Origin: Pohlia nutans
Lineage: Eukaryota > Streptophyta > Bryopsida > Bryales > Mniaceae
Assembly (NCBI GenBank): GCA_022496805.1
Contig: CM040094.1
Location: 5,107,501-5,171,500 of the forward strand
Length of the DNA stretch: 64,000 nucleotides
Reading direction: 5' to 3'
Positions 45,281 through 58,179 of the stretch are shown here, piece by piece. The notes beneath the pieces were generated by a model. It was not told the DNA's origin. It worked only from the letters and a program-made list of their open reading frames with translations, and did no database searches. Both the position numbers and the translations under genes were made by a program. Numbering within the stretch: the stretch's first letter is position 1; each line of letters opens with the position of its first letter.

Positions 45281-46947
45281 CAGTGGTTAGCAAAAGTGTT
45301 TGGACAGTAATGACAATCTCAGTTTAGTAGTAACACTTGTCAAGTTTGGTAGGTAGGTGCTGATTTTTTCAGCTAATTATAACTAAAGAGCCATTTGTAA
45401 ACTAGAAAGAGTACCATCATTGACATTGAGCCACTTGCAAGGGCAGCAGTTCATGATGTGTCAATCATGGGTGTCCAATTCATTATGCACACAAGTTGTG
45501 CATCTAAAAAATCTTGAGAATGAACATGTATTTATGGAGACCTCTTGCATTTCATGATTCATTGTGATTGAGTAAGATTGCTCTTGATTAGCTATGGCTC
45601 CTAGAAGGTCTCTTGCTGAACGTGAGTTAGTTCTTCAGATGCATGAGAGAGGGAATTCGTACTCTGAAATTTCAGCGGTTTTAGGCATCTCTCGAAGCAC
45701 TTGCCATGCTATTGTGCGGAGGTTTACAATGAGAGGTCATTTGAGAGATGCTCCTTGACAAGGGAGACCTCGAATTCTTGATGAACGTGGTGATCGTGAG
45801 GTTGTAAGGTTGTTGAATGCACCATCTAATGGTACAGCTGCAGCAGTGGGTAGAGAAATGCGATCTCAAGGATTGGATTTGAGTGATGATATAGTTAGAA
45901 GATGTCTTTGGAGGCAGGGATTGAGAGCACGAGTGAAAACTAAGAAGCCATTCTTGTCAAAAAAGCACAAAGCACGTCGATATGCATGGGCAAAGAAGTG
46001 TAGGCATGCAAGTTGGATGGATTGGAGTTATGTGATTTTTTCAGATGAGTCAAAATTCAATTTGTTTGGCTCAGATGGGAGGCAGTATTGTTGGAGGAAG
46101 AGAGGAGAGCATCTTTTAGATCAGCATGTGCAACCTACTATCAAATTTGGGGGTGGAAACATTATGGTTTGGGGATGTATGACTTGGGAGGGAGTTGGCA
46201 ACCTTCGTCTTATAGAAGGGAACATGGATAAGTTTGTGTATCGGGAAATTTTGGAGATGGAGCTCATGAATACTATACACATGCATGATTTAGGAGAGGA
46301 GAATGTTATTTTTCAGCACGACAACGATCCCAAACATACTTCTAAGTATGTTACAGATTGGTTGTTAGCATAGGAGTTTCAACTAATTTGGCATCCGGCT
46401 CAATCTCCTGACTTGAATCCTATAGAACACCTTTGGAATGAAGTAGATCGTCGTATGAGAATGTCGGAGAAGAAACCCACTAACAAGAAGGATTTGTGGG
46501 AGAAATTGCAAGAAGTTTGGTATAGCATTGAGATTGATACCATGAGGAAATTGATCATGTCTATGCCTGAGAGAGCTGTAGATGTTTATCAAGCAAAAGG
46601 TGGCTATACACGATGGTAGTCATTATGATTGTACATTCAAGTTTTTAGGTAGTCATCATGATTCTACATTCAAGTTTTTAGCTTGATTTTGTAGCTCATG
46701 GCTTTGTTTCCCATGTAAATAGATAACCACTTCACTTTTTGCATAAAGAATTGGACACCCACATCATGTGTTTTATTTTTGATTGATTTCTTGATTGACA
46801 TTTTTTATTATGAATGTTATGTTACATGTTTGTTGTAACTATGTGATTGTATGTTTAAATTTTTACAACTTGAATGTGAGTTATGTAGGAAAACTAGCTC
46901 ATATTGGAAGTGGAAGCGTCCTGTCCGAACACTTCTGCTGACCACTG
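45281..46947 (+). mobile_element. Tc1-like DNA transposon, copy 4 (1667 bp), in hexokinase intron 2
   Basis: TA duplication at 45279-45280 and 46948-46949. Ends are CAGTGGTTAGCAAAAGTGTT and an inverted counterpart (AACACTTCTGCTGACCACTG). Inner inverted motifs gtgtccaattcattatgca (near 45473) and tgcataaagaattggacac (near 46738) echo the ends. It is a separate family from copies 2 and 3. Confidence 0.93.
45594..46619 (+). pseudogene. Tc1-type DD34E transposase, two nonsense codons (copy 4)
   Basis: ATG at 45594 (MAPRRSLAERELVLQ). The frame is unbroken by indels to the natural stop at 46617-46619 but has TGA at 45756-45758, where Arg is expected before QGRP, and TAG at 46371-46373, where Gln fits. 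Helix-turn-helix: NSYSEISAVLGISRSTCHAI. Catalytic blocks: VIFSDESK, GGGNIMVWGCM, IFQHDNDPKHTS and QSPDLNPIEHLW, with 34 positions between the second Asp and the Glu when the TAG is counted as one residue. Both stops are one C-to-T step from a sense codon. Confidence 0.9.
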
Positions 46948-47585
46948 TATGTACGCACAGTCAATTGGTAGAAAGAGAAGAGTAGATGATTGGCTGGGGT
47001 GGTCAAAGCTGTGCAGGAGCTTTTCGACTTCATAGCCAAGAGGCTGGTGGACTTTGTGGGCCGAGAGGGAGAGGAGTTCAGGACCAAAAACCGCTGAAAA
47101 GAAGACGTTCGCGAATTAGGGCTGACGTTTTCTTTTCTTGTGAAGCAAAAGTCTGTGAAGTCGGGGATCCTGATTCAGTGGAGCAAAGGATTCAAAATTG
47201 CAGACGGGGTACGCACCGACGATGAACAATTCAATGACATCCCATATATTGATATTTGATTTGTAGGTGGGCTTGCTTGCTTGCTTCCTTCCTTTTTATA
47301 AAGACTTGATCTACTGAAGCTGGAGCGATGAGGGGCTTGTCATTCAGGTTGGAGCAAATGTGGTGACGTTGTTGCAAAATGCAATAAACCGCCAGCATGG
47401 ACCAAAGATTGAGGTGGCTGTCTTGGTATGACTCTCAATTTCCTCTACACAAATTGATATTACAACCTGCTGGATGGTGGAGCTGATATATGTTGATTAT
47501 TTGAGGAATGGTGTTTGTTGCTTGCATCTATCAGTCCGCACCTGCGGAAGGAATTTTGACATTTGCATTGAAGAGTCTCGTGTAG

Positions 47586-47744
<159 letters not shown>

Positions 47745-48361
47745 TAATCCTTCTATTACTAAGCTTCTATTACTCACTCTAATCCTTCTATTACTCATAG
47801 AAGAAATCCACTTTTATAGTAGGGACCGATTCCCGTGGCTTCAGCTGTTTTGAACGGTTTCAATTATCAGATTGGAAAGTCATGAATCGTTGAAGTTTGA
47901 AGTAATATGGTCTCAACGACAAAGCCTAGACTACCCTTGAATCATGAGTATTGCATCTACGGTGTTTGTCATGGAAGCATCTTTGACTGCGATAGTACCT
48001 AGAAGAATGTCATTCCTGTTTGGATGACCTTTGCCTTTGTAGTTGGGTGACTTTCCAACCCAAAGGAAAGGGAACCCGCGCAAATGGGTTCCCTACCTTA
48101 TTTGCAATAAAAGTTCAACAAGGATATTGATTAGTATTCCCATCTATTAAAGAAAGGATTTTTGTGGCAGGTCATTAACATGGAGTGGGGCGGATTCTGG
48201 TCGTCACATCTGCCACGCACTTATGCGGATGAGCAGCTTGACAATGAGAGTGTCAACCCTGGCCAGGCGGTACTGATCCATACTCGCCTTGATGTGTTTT
48301 ACGGTTTTTGCAATTCCAAGCTTGCCTCAAGAAACTTGCAGATAGAATTTTGAGAGTGTGA

Positions 48362-48502
<141 letters not shown>

Positions 48503-49345
48503 TAATTCACATCTCAACAACTCCGTATTTTGTTATGTATACCCCGGCAACATCGTATATATTCTAAACATGGTAATGACTCTAATATCTGATGAACTTT
48601 GGATCAAATTATGATCGTTTCACTGGCAGAACTCCAGAGATGTCCAAAATGCATGCCGATGAGTCTGGCGACCTGCGGGTGGTGGCCAGGATTTTGAGGG
48701 ATGTGTTTGGGGTAAGACTAAAACCCGATCAACGTTGTCTGATTACTTTTTTATAATCTTTTTGGCATTATGTTTGATGATAATATTGACTCATTCAAAG
48801 TAAGTTTGCTGACCTTTTCAATCTGAAATGGTGTTGAGTTGAAGGATAGCTCTATATGTTGATCTTGAGCTTTTGGGTCTAATGGCTTTGGATGCCTGCA
48901 AAGCAATCATCTGGAAGTGATTGTGCTGCATGCTTGGCTGATGGGGATTTAGGTTCAAAAAACCGAGTTGCCTGCGCGGAGGATCGTGCACGATGTTTGT
49001 GACATTGTAACCATGCGCAGTGCAAGGCTGGCAGCCGCGGGCATTGTAGGCATCTTGAAAAAAATTGGAGGGGACGTGTTTGACACGGCGGGCGCGGGCG
49101 GGACGCTCAAAACGCTGCACCGGAACTCTCGAGTGGTGCAAAAGTTGGAGACCGGGCGGATCGTGGTGGCCATGGATGGAGGGCTCTACGAGCACTACAC
49201 GCAGTACCAAATCTACATGCAAGCTGCAGTGACTGAGCTTCTGAGCGAGGCTGCGGCCAAGCGCTTGGTGATCCAGTTGTCCAAAGACGGGTCCGGGATA
49301 GGAGCCACCATTCTTGCAGTGTGTCACTCCCAGTACAGGTACTAG

Positions 49346-51434
49346 GCAAGCTCAGAAAATTTTCTGCTCTGCTACTGTTTCAAGACTGCCGGATAGATAT
49401 CATGCTTTGATTCCTTCCATTCTCACATTAATGGTAGGATGGTTCTTTTGTTGTACAGAACTCCTTGTGCATGTGCGAAATGATGGAATGCTGGAGTGCT
49501 CTTTCTAGTCTTGCTACTGATGCCTGTCAATTAGTGAAGGAACTCAGAGAGTTCTCTTTCTTGTAGTTCTAGAGAACATGAAGAGGTGTAATTACTTTGA
49601 GGCAGCTCTTGTTACCTATGACAGATCTGTAGCTCTCAAGGATAAGCCTGTTCAAAGTTTGCCATTGGAATCTTATCATCTGAGGTTTAGAGCTGAAATC
49701 CCTGTTTCGGTCGATCGTATAAGACTTAGAGTGTATTCCTGACAATTGGAAGGTATTGTAATGACATAACATTTGATTGATTCAACTACTTGAAGCTTGA
49801 CAAGATTGTTCCACTTTGCCAAAGTTGTGTTGGTTTTTTATAACATTTTTCACACATGGCCGCTTTTGGTTTGCTGTTTCACAGGGGATCCTCCACAAAG
49901 AGCTTCGAAAGTGCTCATGATTCAAGGCCTGAGAGACCGGGTCGTGTCCACTTCGGTGAACCGGAGGGACCGAAACCATCGAATTATAACAATAATTCCC
50001 AGTTCACACAATCTGATCCCAAACCCACGACCTCCCAGTACACACAGTATGACCGGCCTAACCTTTGCAGCTCCCAGTCTCTGCAAACCGATAGGCCCAA
50101 CCTCTGCAACTCACAATCACAGTCTCATAAGCCCAACTGCCAACCAGCTGCACAGCATTCCATTTCATACATTTATGGCCTCAACATTTTTTGAGAATGA
50201 TGGAGTTGATTTCATGTTTTTCATAACATTGTAGACTAGGATTGACTGCCCACCTTTCTCATTGTGGTTGATAGGAACTACTCTTGCCTACAATCGTTGG
50301 TTAATTGAGTACCAACGTTTTCATTTTTGAACTTAACAACTGCCTATTGTACGAAAGAAAAGATGTGAGAGAATCAAAGCATGTTGATTCTTCTTTGAAT
50401 TAGCAGTTGGACCCAAGGTGTTTGCAGCTCCTTTCAAGTTAAAAAGAAGGTTGAGGAAGAGACTATGAATATAGGTTATGCAATAAATTGACTGAACCCT
50501 TAAAGGACAATGCAAGCCCCATGGGCTTGATAGTATTTTGGGAGAATCTTGCTCATAACTTCTACTCTGTTGCATCAAATGGGGTTTGTAAAATGCCTAG
50601 CTAAGCACCTTAGACTTCTTTATTTACTTCTTTATTTTATGCATGTTGGACGTCTGTAGTCAGTGCTTTTTCCTAGAATGTTTACAATGTAACCAAGATT
50701 CAGCACAACGCTTCTGAGAACAATAGGATATTGCTTGGTTTTGTGGACTCTTCTTTGTTGATTGTGTTCATCTTGAGTACTCAAATACAGAAAATGTTGA
50801 GTTGTAAAAACTCATAATGACTACTGTTTATTGGCTACTGGTTATGGCTATTGGTTACTAGTCTGAGTCATAAAGCTTATCTCCAAGAGGAGGCGTCAAG
50901 GGTAGACCTCATTACTCATGGTCCTCAGACATAGACAGATGAACTACCCCTAACAAAATCTTCATTCACGATGGTCTTTTTAGGTTAGTGTAGTTACTGT
51001 TACTTGAGTTGTTGAACATCATTTGGAGTAGAAAATGGACAGGGTTAAATGATTTGATTGGATACCTAGACTCAAATTTAATGCTTTTTAATTTTTAGTA
51101 GGTTTAAGCGGTCTTTGACATCCAGATAGTCATCTGACACCACGCAAAAGTTTCTTGTTAAATAATGTAGAAGCATAAGTGACAGTATAACCATAACCAT
51201 GAAGACTTAGCGTCTGGGCATAGGGAAATGCAAACATAGTTCACGGGATTTAGTAAAAACGTGTGAGTATGGTATTATAGCAACATGTGCGTTGAAGTCA
51301 CGGGCATTCTTCCAGCGGTAAAGCATTACAGCATCACACTCCCTATTTTTTTGAAACAACGACCGAGGAACTGTAGAAATTGTAGAGAGATTCAAAAAAC
51401 CCCTGAGCCCTCAACACGTCACATGTCTTCAAGG
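49346..51434. other. hexokinase 3' flank; mostly nothing recognised
   Basis: Includes presumed 3' UTR, one small uncharacterised frame (49856-50194) and a fragment near 50497-50530 (cttaaaggacaatgcaagcc...gggcttg) resembling the left end of TTAA family 3a. Confidence 0.45.
49856..50194 (+). CDS. small Ser/Gln/Pro-rich open frame, uncertain
   Basis: 112 codons from ATG 49856 (MAAFGLLFHRGSSTKSFESA). The middle has a repeated pattern around YDRPNLCSSQ and TDRPNLCNSQ, which suggests an internal duplication. Composition is disordered-protein-like. No family is recognised and no splice structure is evident; it may be a first exon or chance. Confidence 0.22.
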   Translation: MAAFGLLFHRGSSTKSFESAHDSRPERPGRVHFGEPEGPKPSNYNNNSQFTQSDPKPTTSQYTQYDRPNLCSSQSLQTDRPNLCNSQSQSHKPNCQPAAQHSISYIYGLNIF

Positions 51435-51438
51435 TTAA

Positions 51439-52240
51439 CCCTTTAGTGCCCAGGGTACTGTAGCTGGAAGCTCTGAATTTCAGTGGGTTTTTCCACTATG
51501 ATTGAGATTATCAAAAATACAATATATTAAATTAGAAAGTAGCGGTACAATTCTATTCTCAACTCGAGAGCACACATTTTATTAAAATTTGAGAATCATC
51601 CAATGGTGGGATCAAAAGATTATAGTATGTATTTGAACTGTATAATGCACGCTCAAAAACGAGAATTTGGGGGGTGTGTGACTTCAAAGTTAAATAGAAT
51701 GTGGGTTAAATTTTCAAATATGAAAGTAAAGAAGTTCAGCTATGCCCTATGCCAACACCTCTCCGTTGCAATATTTCATATCAAAAATAGACTCACACAT
51801 AATTATTTTGAATTTTATAAGTGAAAGTGACTTATCCATATACGGTTTAGGCAAAATTTTATACGTTGAAAATTGACGGGAGTGGGTACATTAGTCAAGA
51901 TCGGATTACACACACTAATGGAAGATGAAGAAGAGAACACAATACAAAAAAACAAAACAAGATAACAAACTTCCAAACACAAGAAATACTGCATAATACA
52001 TGTGTTGTATTTGTAAGTATTTACTGTATTTTCAAGTATTTGTAGTATTTTTGCGTTTTGTTGATAGGTATTTTGATAGTTGTACAATTCCAAATTGAAA
52101 TTTTCTTTTTCTGGAAGATGCATAATGTATGTGGCATAATCTGAACTTCAAAACTAAAGTTCAAATTCTTCACGGATTCTCTACTATTTGCATTTCGAAC
52201 GTTGCAGTGACCATAATGTGGTCAGCTGGGCACTAAAGGG
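51439..52240. mobile_element. TTAA element family 2, 802 bp
   Basis: TTAA at 51435-51438 and 52241-52244. Ends are CCCTTTAGTGCCCAG and CTGGGCACTAAAGGG, a perfect 15-bp inverted repeat. A second, closely similar copy lies at 60538-61342. Short frames inside are not conserved as proteins. TTAA duplication plus CCC...GGG termini indicates a piggyBac-type non-autonomous element. Confidence 0.88.
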
Positions 52241-52639
52241 TTAAGATGATTTTTGAATCACATTCAAACTATTTCTGACAAGCCAACTTCTGATAAAAGC
52301 TATGATAGTATAATATCCATTCTACAAAAAGTGCATGATGGATGAGAAAAAGTGGATGAATTTTTTACTTTTTCAAATAATGAACACCTGTGCAGTTAAC
52401 CCTTAATCGTGCAAAGTGTCATGTGGAGCCATGTTTGATTGTTTTGCAGTCAATCGTTGAATTTCACCTAGTTCCTAATTTCAAATGAAAATGGTCCCAA
52501 CTAAAAAAGTGTGGGAGCTATGATCTTCTAATTTCTAGTTCAATTTAAGGTTTTTTTAAATTGTTAAAATTTCATTTTTACAAAACTTTGTAGCTCATAG
52601 ACTTAAAATTCCAATATAATTACCGTGAAGAAAATGCAA

Positions 52640-54402
52640 GTGAAAAGTAAGTGAATTGCAATAAAGTTAGATTTCATTGTAACAATGAATAGATGCTAAG
52701 TGACATAATTCTCTTGAAGAAGTTGAATGGGGGCCGTGACTTAGTGCCAAAGTTTAAAAGAACATTAGTTCTTAAAGAACATCCAATGAAACTACACAAT
52801 CATAGCAAATGAATTCCGATGCTAGCAATCGTCATGAACTCTTTGAATGAGGATCTGAATCGTTTTAATTACAAGATTTTTGATCCAAATCATGTGCAGA
52901 ACGTAAGATTTGAAGATTTTGTAGCGAGATGTTTTGCTCACGAATTTATGATTTTTGTTAGTAAGAATCTTAGTACGGTTGAATATGGGATTCACCGATA
53001 TCTTGAATTTAAAAATCAAATGAACGGTCATGACAAATCGATTAAAAAAGCGGATGCATGAAAGCTCCCGCCAAAGTCCATCAAACTCTCTGAAAATGGA
53101 TTTTTTAAAACCGCACGCTAATATTTGGATGGAAGTATGTTGAAAGCCATTAGTTATATTAATGGTTATAGAGAATTTTATGGATGAGTGTAATGAGATC
53201 TTCGAGTACTAATATTGTGCTCAATATTTGATCCATCATTTAGTAAAAGCAAACATAAGCAAGTGAGCTGCAATAAAGATTCCATTGTAACAATGAATAG
53301 ATGCTAAGTGAGAATTCTCTTGATGAGGTTGAATGGGGGCCGTTCACGACTTGATGCTACAAGGGAATACCCAATGAAGCTACACAATCATGGCAAATGA
53401 ATTCAGATGCTGGCAATCGTTGTCAACTTTCTAAAGGGGAGGATCCTGTGAATCATTTTAATTACCGGTTTTTGATCCGAATTATGTGTAGAGTTTAATA
53501 TCTGAAGATTTTGCAATCATAAATTCACAATTTGTGCGAGTGAAAATCTTATGGCTAATTATGGGAGTCTCCAACTGCCGGCTAGAAATAACACAATCAT
53601 CAAATCAAAGCATATCAATTAAATAGGTAGATACAAGCATGAAAACTCCCGCCAACGGAAAGTCCGTTCTAAGGCTATCAAATAGAAAGTGCGTCCACCC
53701 GCCAATATTTGGATGAAAGTATATTAATTTGATTAAGCCTTTACTTACATTAATACGGTAGTTGAGAATTATTTTTATGGACGAGTGTACATAATGAGAT
53801 CTTGGAGTACTAAATATGTAAATATCTTTAGTTGTAGTAAATACCAATGTAAGTTCCTTTCAAATGGCATTTAAACTGAAAGCCCATTTGATTCCACTGA
53901 GTGAAAGTTATGAACGACATTCTTCTAAAGAAATGATTTAAGTTCACACATGGGGCTTTGTATGTCCTTTAAATAAGAAAATAAGAAAATATTTAAGCAC
54001 AAGCGCGAATAAAGTTAGGTAATCATTTTGTGGCACCGTGTGCTCAATATATCCATCATGCGAGAAACGCAAATTAAACTGCAATTAAGATTATTTTCAT
54101 TGTAACAATGAATAGATGCTAAGTGACAAAATTCTTTTGAACGACGAGGTTGAATGGGGGTTGTGACTTAATGCTACAAGGGAATATTAATCGTTTTAAT
54201 AATTGCAGATTTTTTATCCGAATCATGTGCAGAATGTAAGATCTCAAGAATTCGCAACCAGATTTTTTGTTGACCGAATTCATGATTTTCATTAGTGTGA
54301 ATCTTACCGCTGCTTATGGGAGTCTCCAATGGCCGGCTAGAAATAATTATACATCAAGGAATGGTCAAGGTAAATCAATTAAAAAATTGGATCATGCATG
54401 AA
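52640..54402. repeat. three large direct repeat units (about 620-800 bp spacing)
   Basis: Blocks cattgtaacaatgaatagat, gaggttgaatgggggccgt, tgatccaaatcatgtgcaga, ccggctagaaataa and catgaaagctcccgccaa recur in order starting near 52640, 53258 and 54070. The first unit keeps an 80-codon frame (52819-53061); the others are broken, so coding is doubtful. The third unit is interrupted by the foldback at 54403-55951 and resumes with gaaagctcccgggcaccaaa. Confidence 0.75.
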
Positions 54403-55285
54403 AATCACACAATTCGCTATTTACGCACTTGGCTATATAATCATGCACTTCGTCCCCGAGCGCATGATTTTATTTGTCTAACTTTTATTTTAAAAAAACC
54501 AACGATTATTGTCTTTCTTCAATCCCTTACATTGTAAACAAATAATTATTTTAATAATTTTTTATTCTCATCTTTATCTTTTCTTTTATCTTTTCTTTTT
54601 TATCTTGATTTCTTTCTCGTCTTCTTTCTTGTCTTCTTTCTTGTCTTCGTTTTGTCTTTCTTCTTGTCTTCTTTTTTGTCTTCGTTGTCTTTTTTTTCTT
54701 CTACTTTTTCTTCAGTTGTGGCTGCTGAACCCTAAACAATGGGAGCAAACCAAAAAAAAGTTTTTTTTTTTTTTTTTTTTTTTTTTTCGTTTTTCGGGTT
54801 GGCCGTGGGGTGCTGCTGAACCCCTGCCCAAAAAACAAAACAAAAAAACTTTTTTTTTTTACTTTTTTGACTTTTTCTTAAAATTACTATTTTTAGTCGC
54901 TGGGGTGCGCGGCCGCGCACCCAAAGACTCTTCTTCCTCTTCTTCTCTTTCCCCTCTCCTCATATATATATAGGGGAGAGGTGAGGGGAGGGAGAAGGAG
55001 TTGAAGAATGAATGAAAGAGACCCTCTCCTCTCCCTTATATATATGAGGAGAGGGGAGGGATGGAGAGGGAGGGATGGAGAGGGAGGGATGAAGAGGGAG
55101 GGATGGAGAGGGAGGGATGGAGAGGGAGGGATGGAGAGGGAGGGATGGAGAGGGAGGGATGGAGAGAGAGGGAGAGGAGAGAGAGGGAGAAGAGAGAAGA
55201 GGAAAAGGGAGTGAGTGAGGGATAAAAGAGGCTTAGGGTGCGCGGCCGCGCACCCTCAGCCGTCACTAGTCTAAAAATAGAAAAA

Positions 55286-55329
<44 letters not shown>

Positions 55330-55440
55330 CGGCTGTTTAGGGTTCAGCCGCCGACGGCTGAACCCTAAATTTTTTTTAGGGTTCATGAGCCCTAAACAAG
55401 AAAGAAGACGAAAACCTAAAGAGAAAAAAAAAAGAGAAAG

Positions 55441-55474
<34 letters not shown>

Positions 55475-55951
55475 GTTTTTTTTTCCTCCACCGCCGTTTA
55501 GGTTTAGCCGCCGCTGGCTGAACCCTAATTTTTAAAATGTTAAAATTTCTATTTTTAGGGTTCATGAGCCCTAAGCAAAAAAGAAGACGAAGAAAAAAAA
55601 AAAAAAAAAAAAAAAATTGGTTTTTTTTCCTCGGTGCGGGTGTAGGGTTTGCGGCTGCCACAAGAGGTATGAAGAAAAAAATAGAAAAAGAAGAAGAAGA
55701 CAAGAAGGAAAACAAGAAGGAAAAGAAAAAGAAGACAAGAAAGAAGGCAAGAAAGAAGACAAGATAAAAGAAAAGATAAAGATAAGAATAAAAAATAAAT
55801 AAAAGAATTGTTTGTTTACAATGTAAGTGATTTGTAGAAAGACAAAATCGCTGTTTTTTAGAGAGCTTTTTACACAAATTTTTTAAGCACGATTTGCTCA
55901 TGAAATGAACGCACTTGGCCAAGTGCATAAATAGCGAACTGCGTGTTGAAA
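54403..55951. repeat. 1.5-kb foldback element with polypyrimidine/polypurine arms
   Basis: Outer arms: ttcgctatttacgcacttgg (about 54412) pairs with ccaagtgcataaatagcgaa (about 55919), and cttacattgtaaacaaa pairs with tttgtttacaatgtaag. Inward lie a CTT-rich arm (54590-54720) and a GAA-rich arm (55670-55770). The palindrome gtgcgcggccgcgcac occurs on both sides (about 54906 and 55238). The centre holds a G-rich minisatellite. No protein is credible in these tracts. Confidence 0.8.
55050..55170 (+). repeat. G-rich minisatellite (gagggagggatggag)
   Basis: About eight near-identical units of 14-16 bp of the form gagggagggatggag. All-purine, with regularly spaced GGG runs that could form G-quadruplex or triplex DNA. 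Lies at the centre of the foldback. Confidence 0.85.
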
Positions 55952-57388
55952 GCTCCCGGGCACCAAAGTCAGTGGACCAGGCTCTAAAATAGTTTGTTTG
56001 CCTGAACCGCCTGCCAAAATCACTCCTAAAGGCAGGGCGCCATAATGATTGTCCATCGGGCAGTGTAAACGAGGGCTAATTTAGTGGACGTCCACGTCAT
56101 CCTTGAATCATGATACTTAGTGACTCGTGATTGACAGCCGTTTCAATAGTCAGTTGCCCATCTGTAAGTTTATGAATGATTCTGCATCATCTCACTGAAA
56201 TAGAAGATAAGAAAAGAACAAACACTACCAAAGTATTAATTTAAGTAACTTTATTTGTGATTTTGAAGTGAAAAAGAGCCTTTTGAAATAGTAAACAAAA
56301 CGATCAAAAACATGACCCGCGACCAAAGAACTCAACAATCACGGAAAAATTGAATCTAAACTTGCGGTCTTATGAGCCTTCAGTTCTCGGTCTTATAAGC
56401 CCGAAAGCTCTTAGTTGGCGATCTTATTTTTATTAAGTTAATTAAGAGAATACCCAAATTATTTCAAACCAAATTTATTGCTGAACATAAAATATAAAGT
56501 CTATTCACGGCTTAAAATATTCTTTCATTGATTTTACTTCATTTGTTCAATTACCGCTCTCAAAATTTACCACCAATTGATACATGTAACTTTAACTCTA
56601 ATTGATCTTTTAAAGGCTTCTTTTAGTAAAAAAAACCTTTTGTAAACCTCCAATTGAATTCTCGATTGATCTTGTGTGATTTTGCATGTCTTTTTCACAT
56701 ATCCACAAAATTTATGGCAAGATATTAGCCTTTAAAATGACATAGCTGCTTAACTCCGGGGATTCCCAAATTTGGCCTCACTAACTAAGGTATTTAAAGG
56801 TTATTGTGAATTTTTTTAGTCAATTTAGCACTATCCGTTTTTTTTTCTATGAATTTCGAAAGACTAATAACAATTTATAATATTTGCATTCTACCTTTGT
56901 TATTACGCAAAAACTCTACAACTTTATTTAATGTTCTCAAAGTTTATTCTCAGCCTTTTGAAAGGGCTGTTACCATCCGTTCTTTTACTCTTCTTTTTAA
57001 AATTAAATATTAATCAGTTAAAATGATAATTGATTATAAACTCCTTCTAATCTCTTATTTCTTATTACTTTTTTACCGTAGAAGGCATTTTCCCTATATG
57101 TGAATCAAAAGATGTTAAAGTAGTCACGTTTGAAAATAATTTTATCTCAGTCGCTGTTTAAAATATTAATTTCCGCAATATTACCTTTTTACTTAAAAAA
57201 CTATCAACATAACTATTCTTTTACTATTACTACACAAGTTTACGAGAAAAACATCAAAAGACGTAGAAAAAAAAACTCTTATTTACACTTTCCAGCTGTT
57301 TTTGCACATTTGTTTACTTTGGTCCATTTGTTTACATAAACACATTAATATTTAAACACATTAATTCAAAAACACATTAGCAAGTTCA
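55952..57388. other. AT-rich; nothing recognised
   Basis: No gene or element with clear ends apart from the remainder of the large direct repeat at its left edge. Confidence 0.45.
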
Positions 57389-58179
57389 TTGCAAGTTCTC
57401 GATCGAGCTATGGGTAATTACATGTCCCCATTCCTCGGTGTTCCACGGTTTGAGCAACATGCCAAACTCCCACCCAACATTTCCTATCTTAGTGCGCCGA
57501 ATGTAACTATTACTGAATCCACCGACATTTCCTTTCACTACACCTCCGTCGATGTATCTATAGGTCCGACTCCGTGTGCATCACATATGACTTCATTTGA
57601 GGTTGTGCCTTACTCAAAATTTTGTATTCCGCCGAGGTATATTGTGGTCCTATAAAGGACAGCAGCTCCTCACCTTCTTTGGCCGGTCGCATTCCAAATA
57701 GACCCCAACCCATAAAGCGGAATTTCGACACCTTCACTTGCTAATATTTTTTCCAATATGAAAATGGTGTTAGCTTTGGAATGGGCCCGTCGCACCATTG
57801 CCTATTATATACGTCTGACCGCCACTTCTGCAAGCAACTAACTCTCGCGGTTGTAGTTGTGGGCATGGCGCTATTGGAAGACTGTGTTCGACTTATAAAA
57901 GTTGTCAGTGATGTCAAACATGTTGCTCTTACAATGGGTCTCCACCGAGCCTACATAATTTATGTATACAAACTTTTAAACCCTGCTACAGTACGTAGGA
58001 CCACGCCGCTTTGTTCACTGAGGACTGGTTGGTTGAAATCACTAAGTACCAAGATCAAGGATGTTAAACTAGGTCCCTTCTTCTACTGCAAAGATGCTTT
58101 CGAATATTGGCTCAATCGAAGACTTTCCCTCCTATACATATACACATTGATACAAAAAATAAGAAAATTGCAACTCTGA
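57389..58179 (+). other. two unassigned open frames
   Basis: Frame 57389-57655 (88 codons; contains MGNYMSPFLGVPRFEQHAK and FHYTSVDVSIGPTPC) and frame 57781-58179 (132 codons). The GC content is higher than the surroundings and the first peptide has a natural-looking composition. I recognise neither, and they may be remnants of one older gene. Confidence 0.2.

Noticed and set aside
45756..46373. Repeat-induced point mutation (RIP) as the cause of the C-to-T stops
   Set aside because: RIP is a fungal process; cytosine methylation followed by deamination is sufficient in a plant genome.
54509..55928. Long frames rich in Phe, Lys or Arg/Gly/Glu on both strands
   Set aside because: They are translations of homopolymer, polypyrimidine/polypurine and G-rich minisatellite tracts inside the foldback, not proteins.
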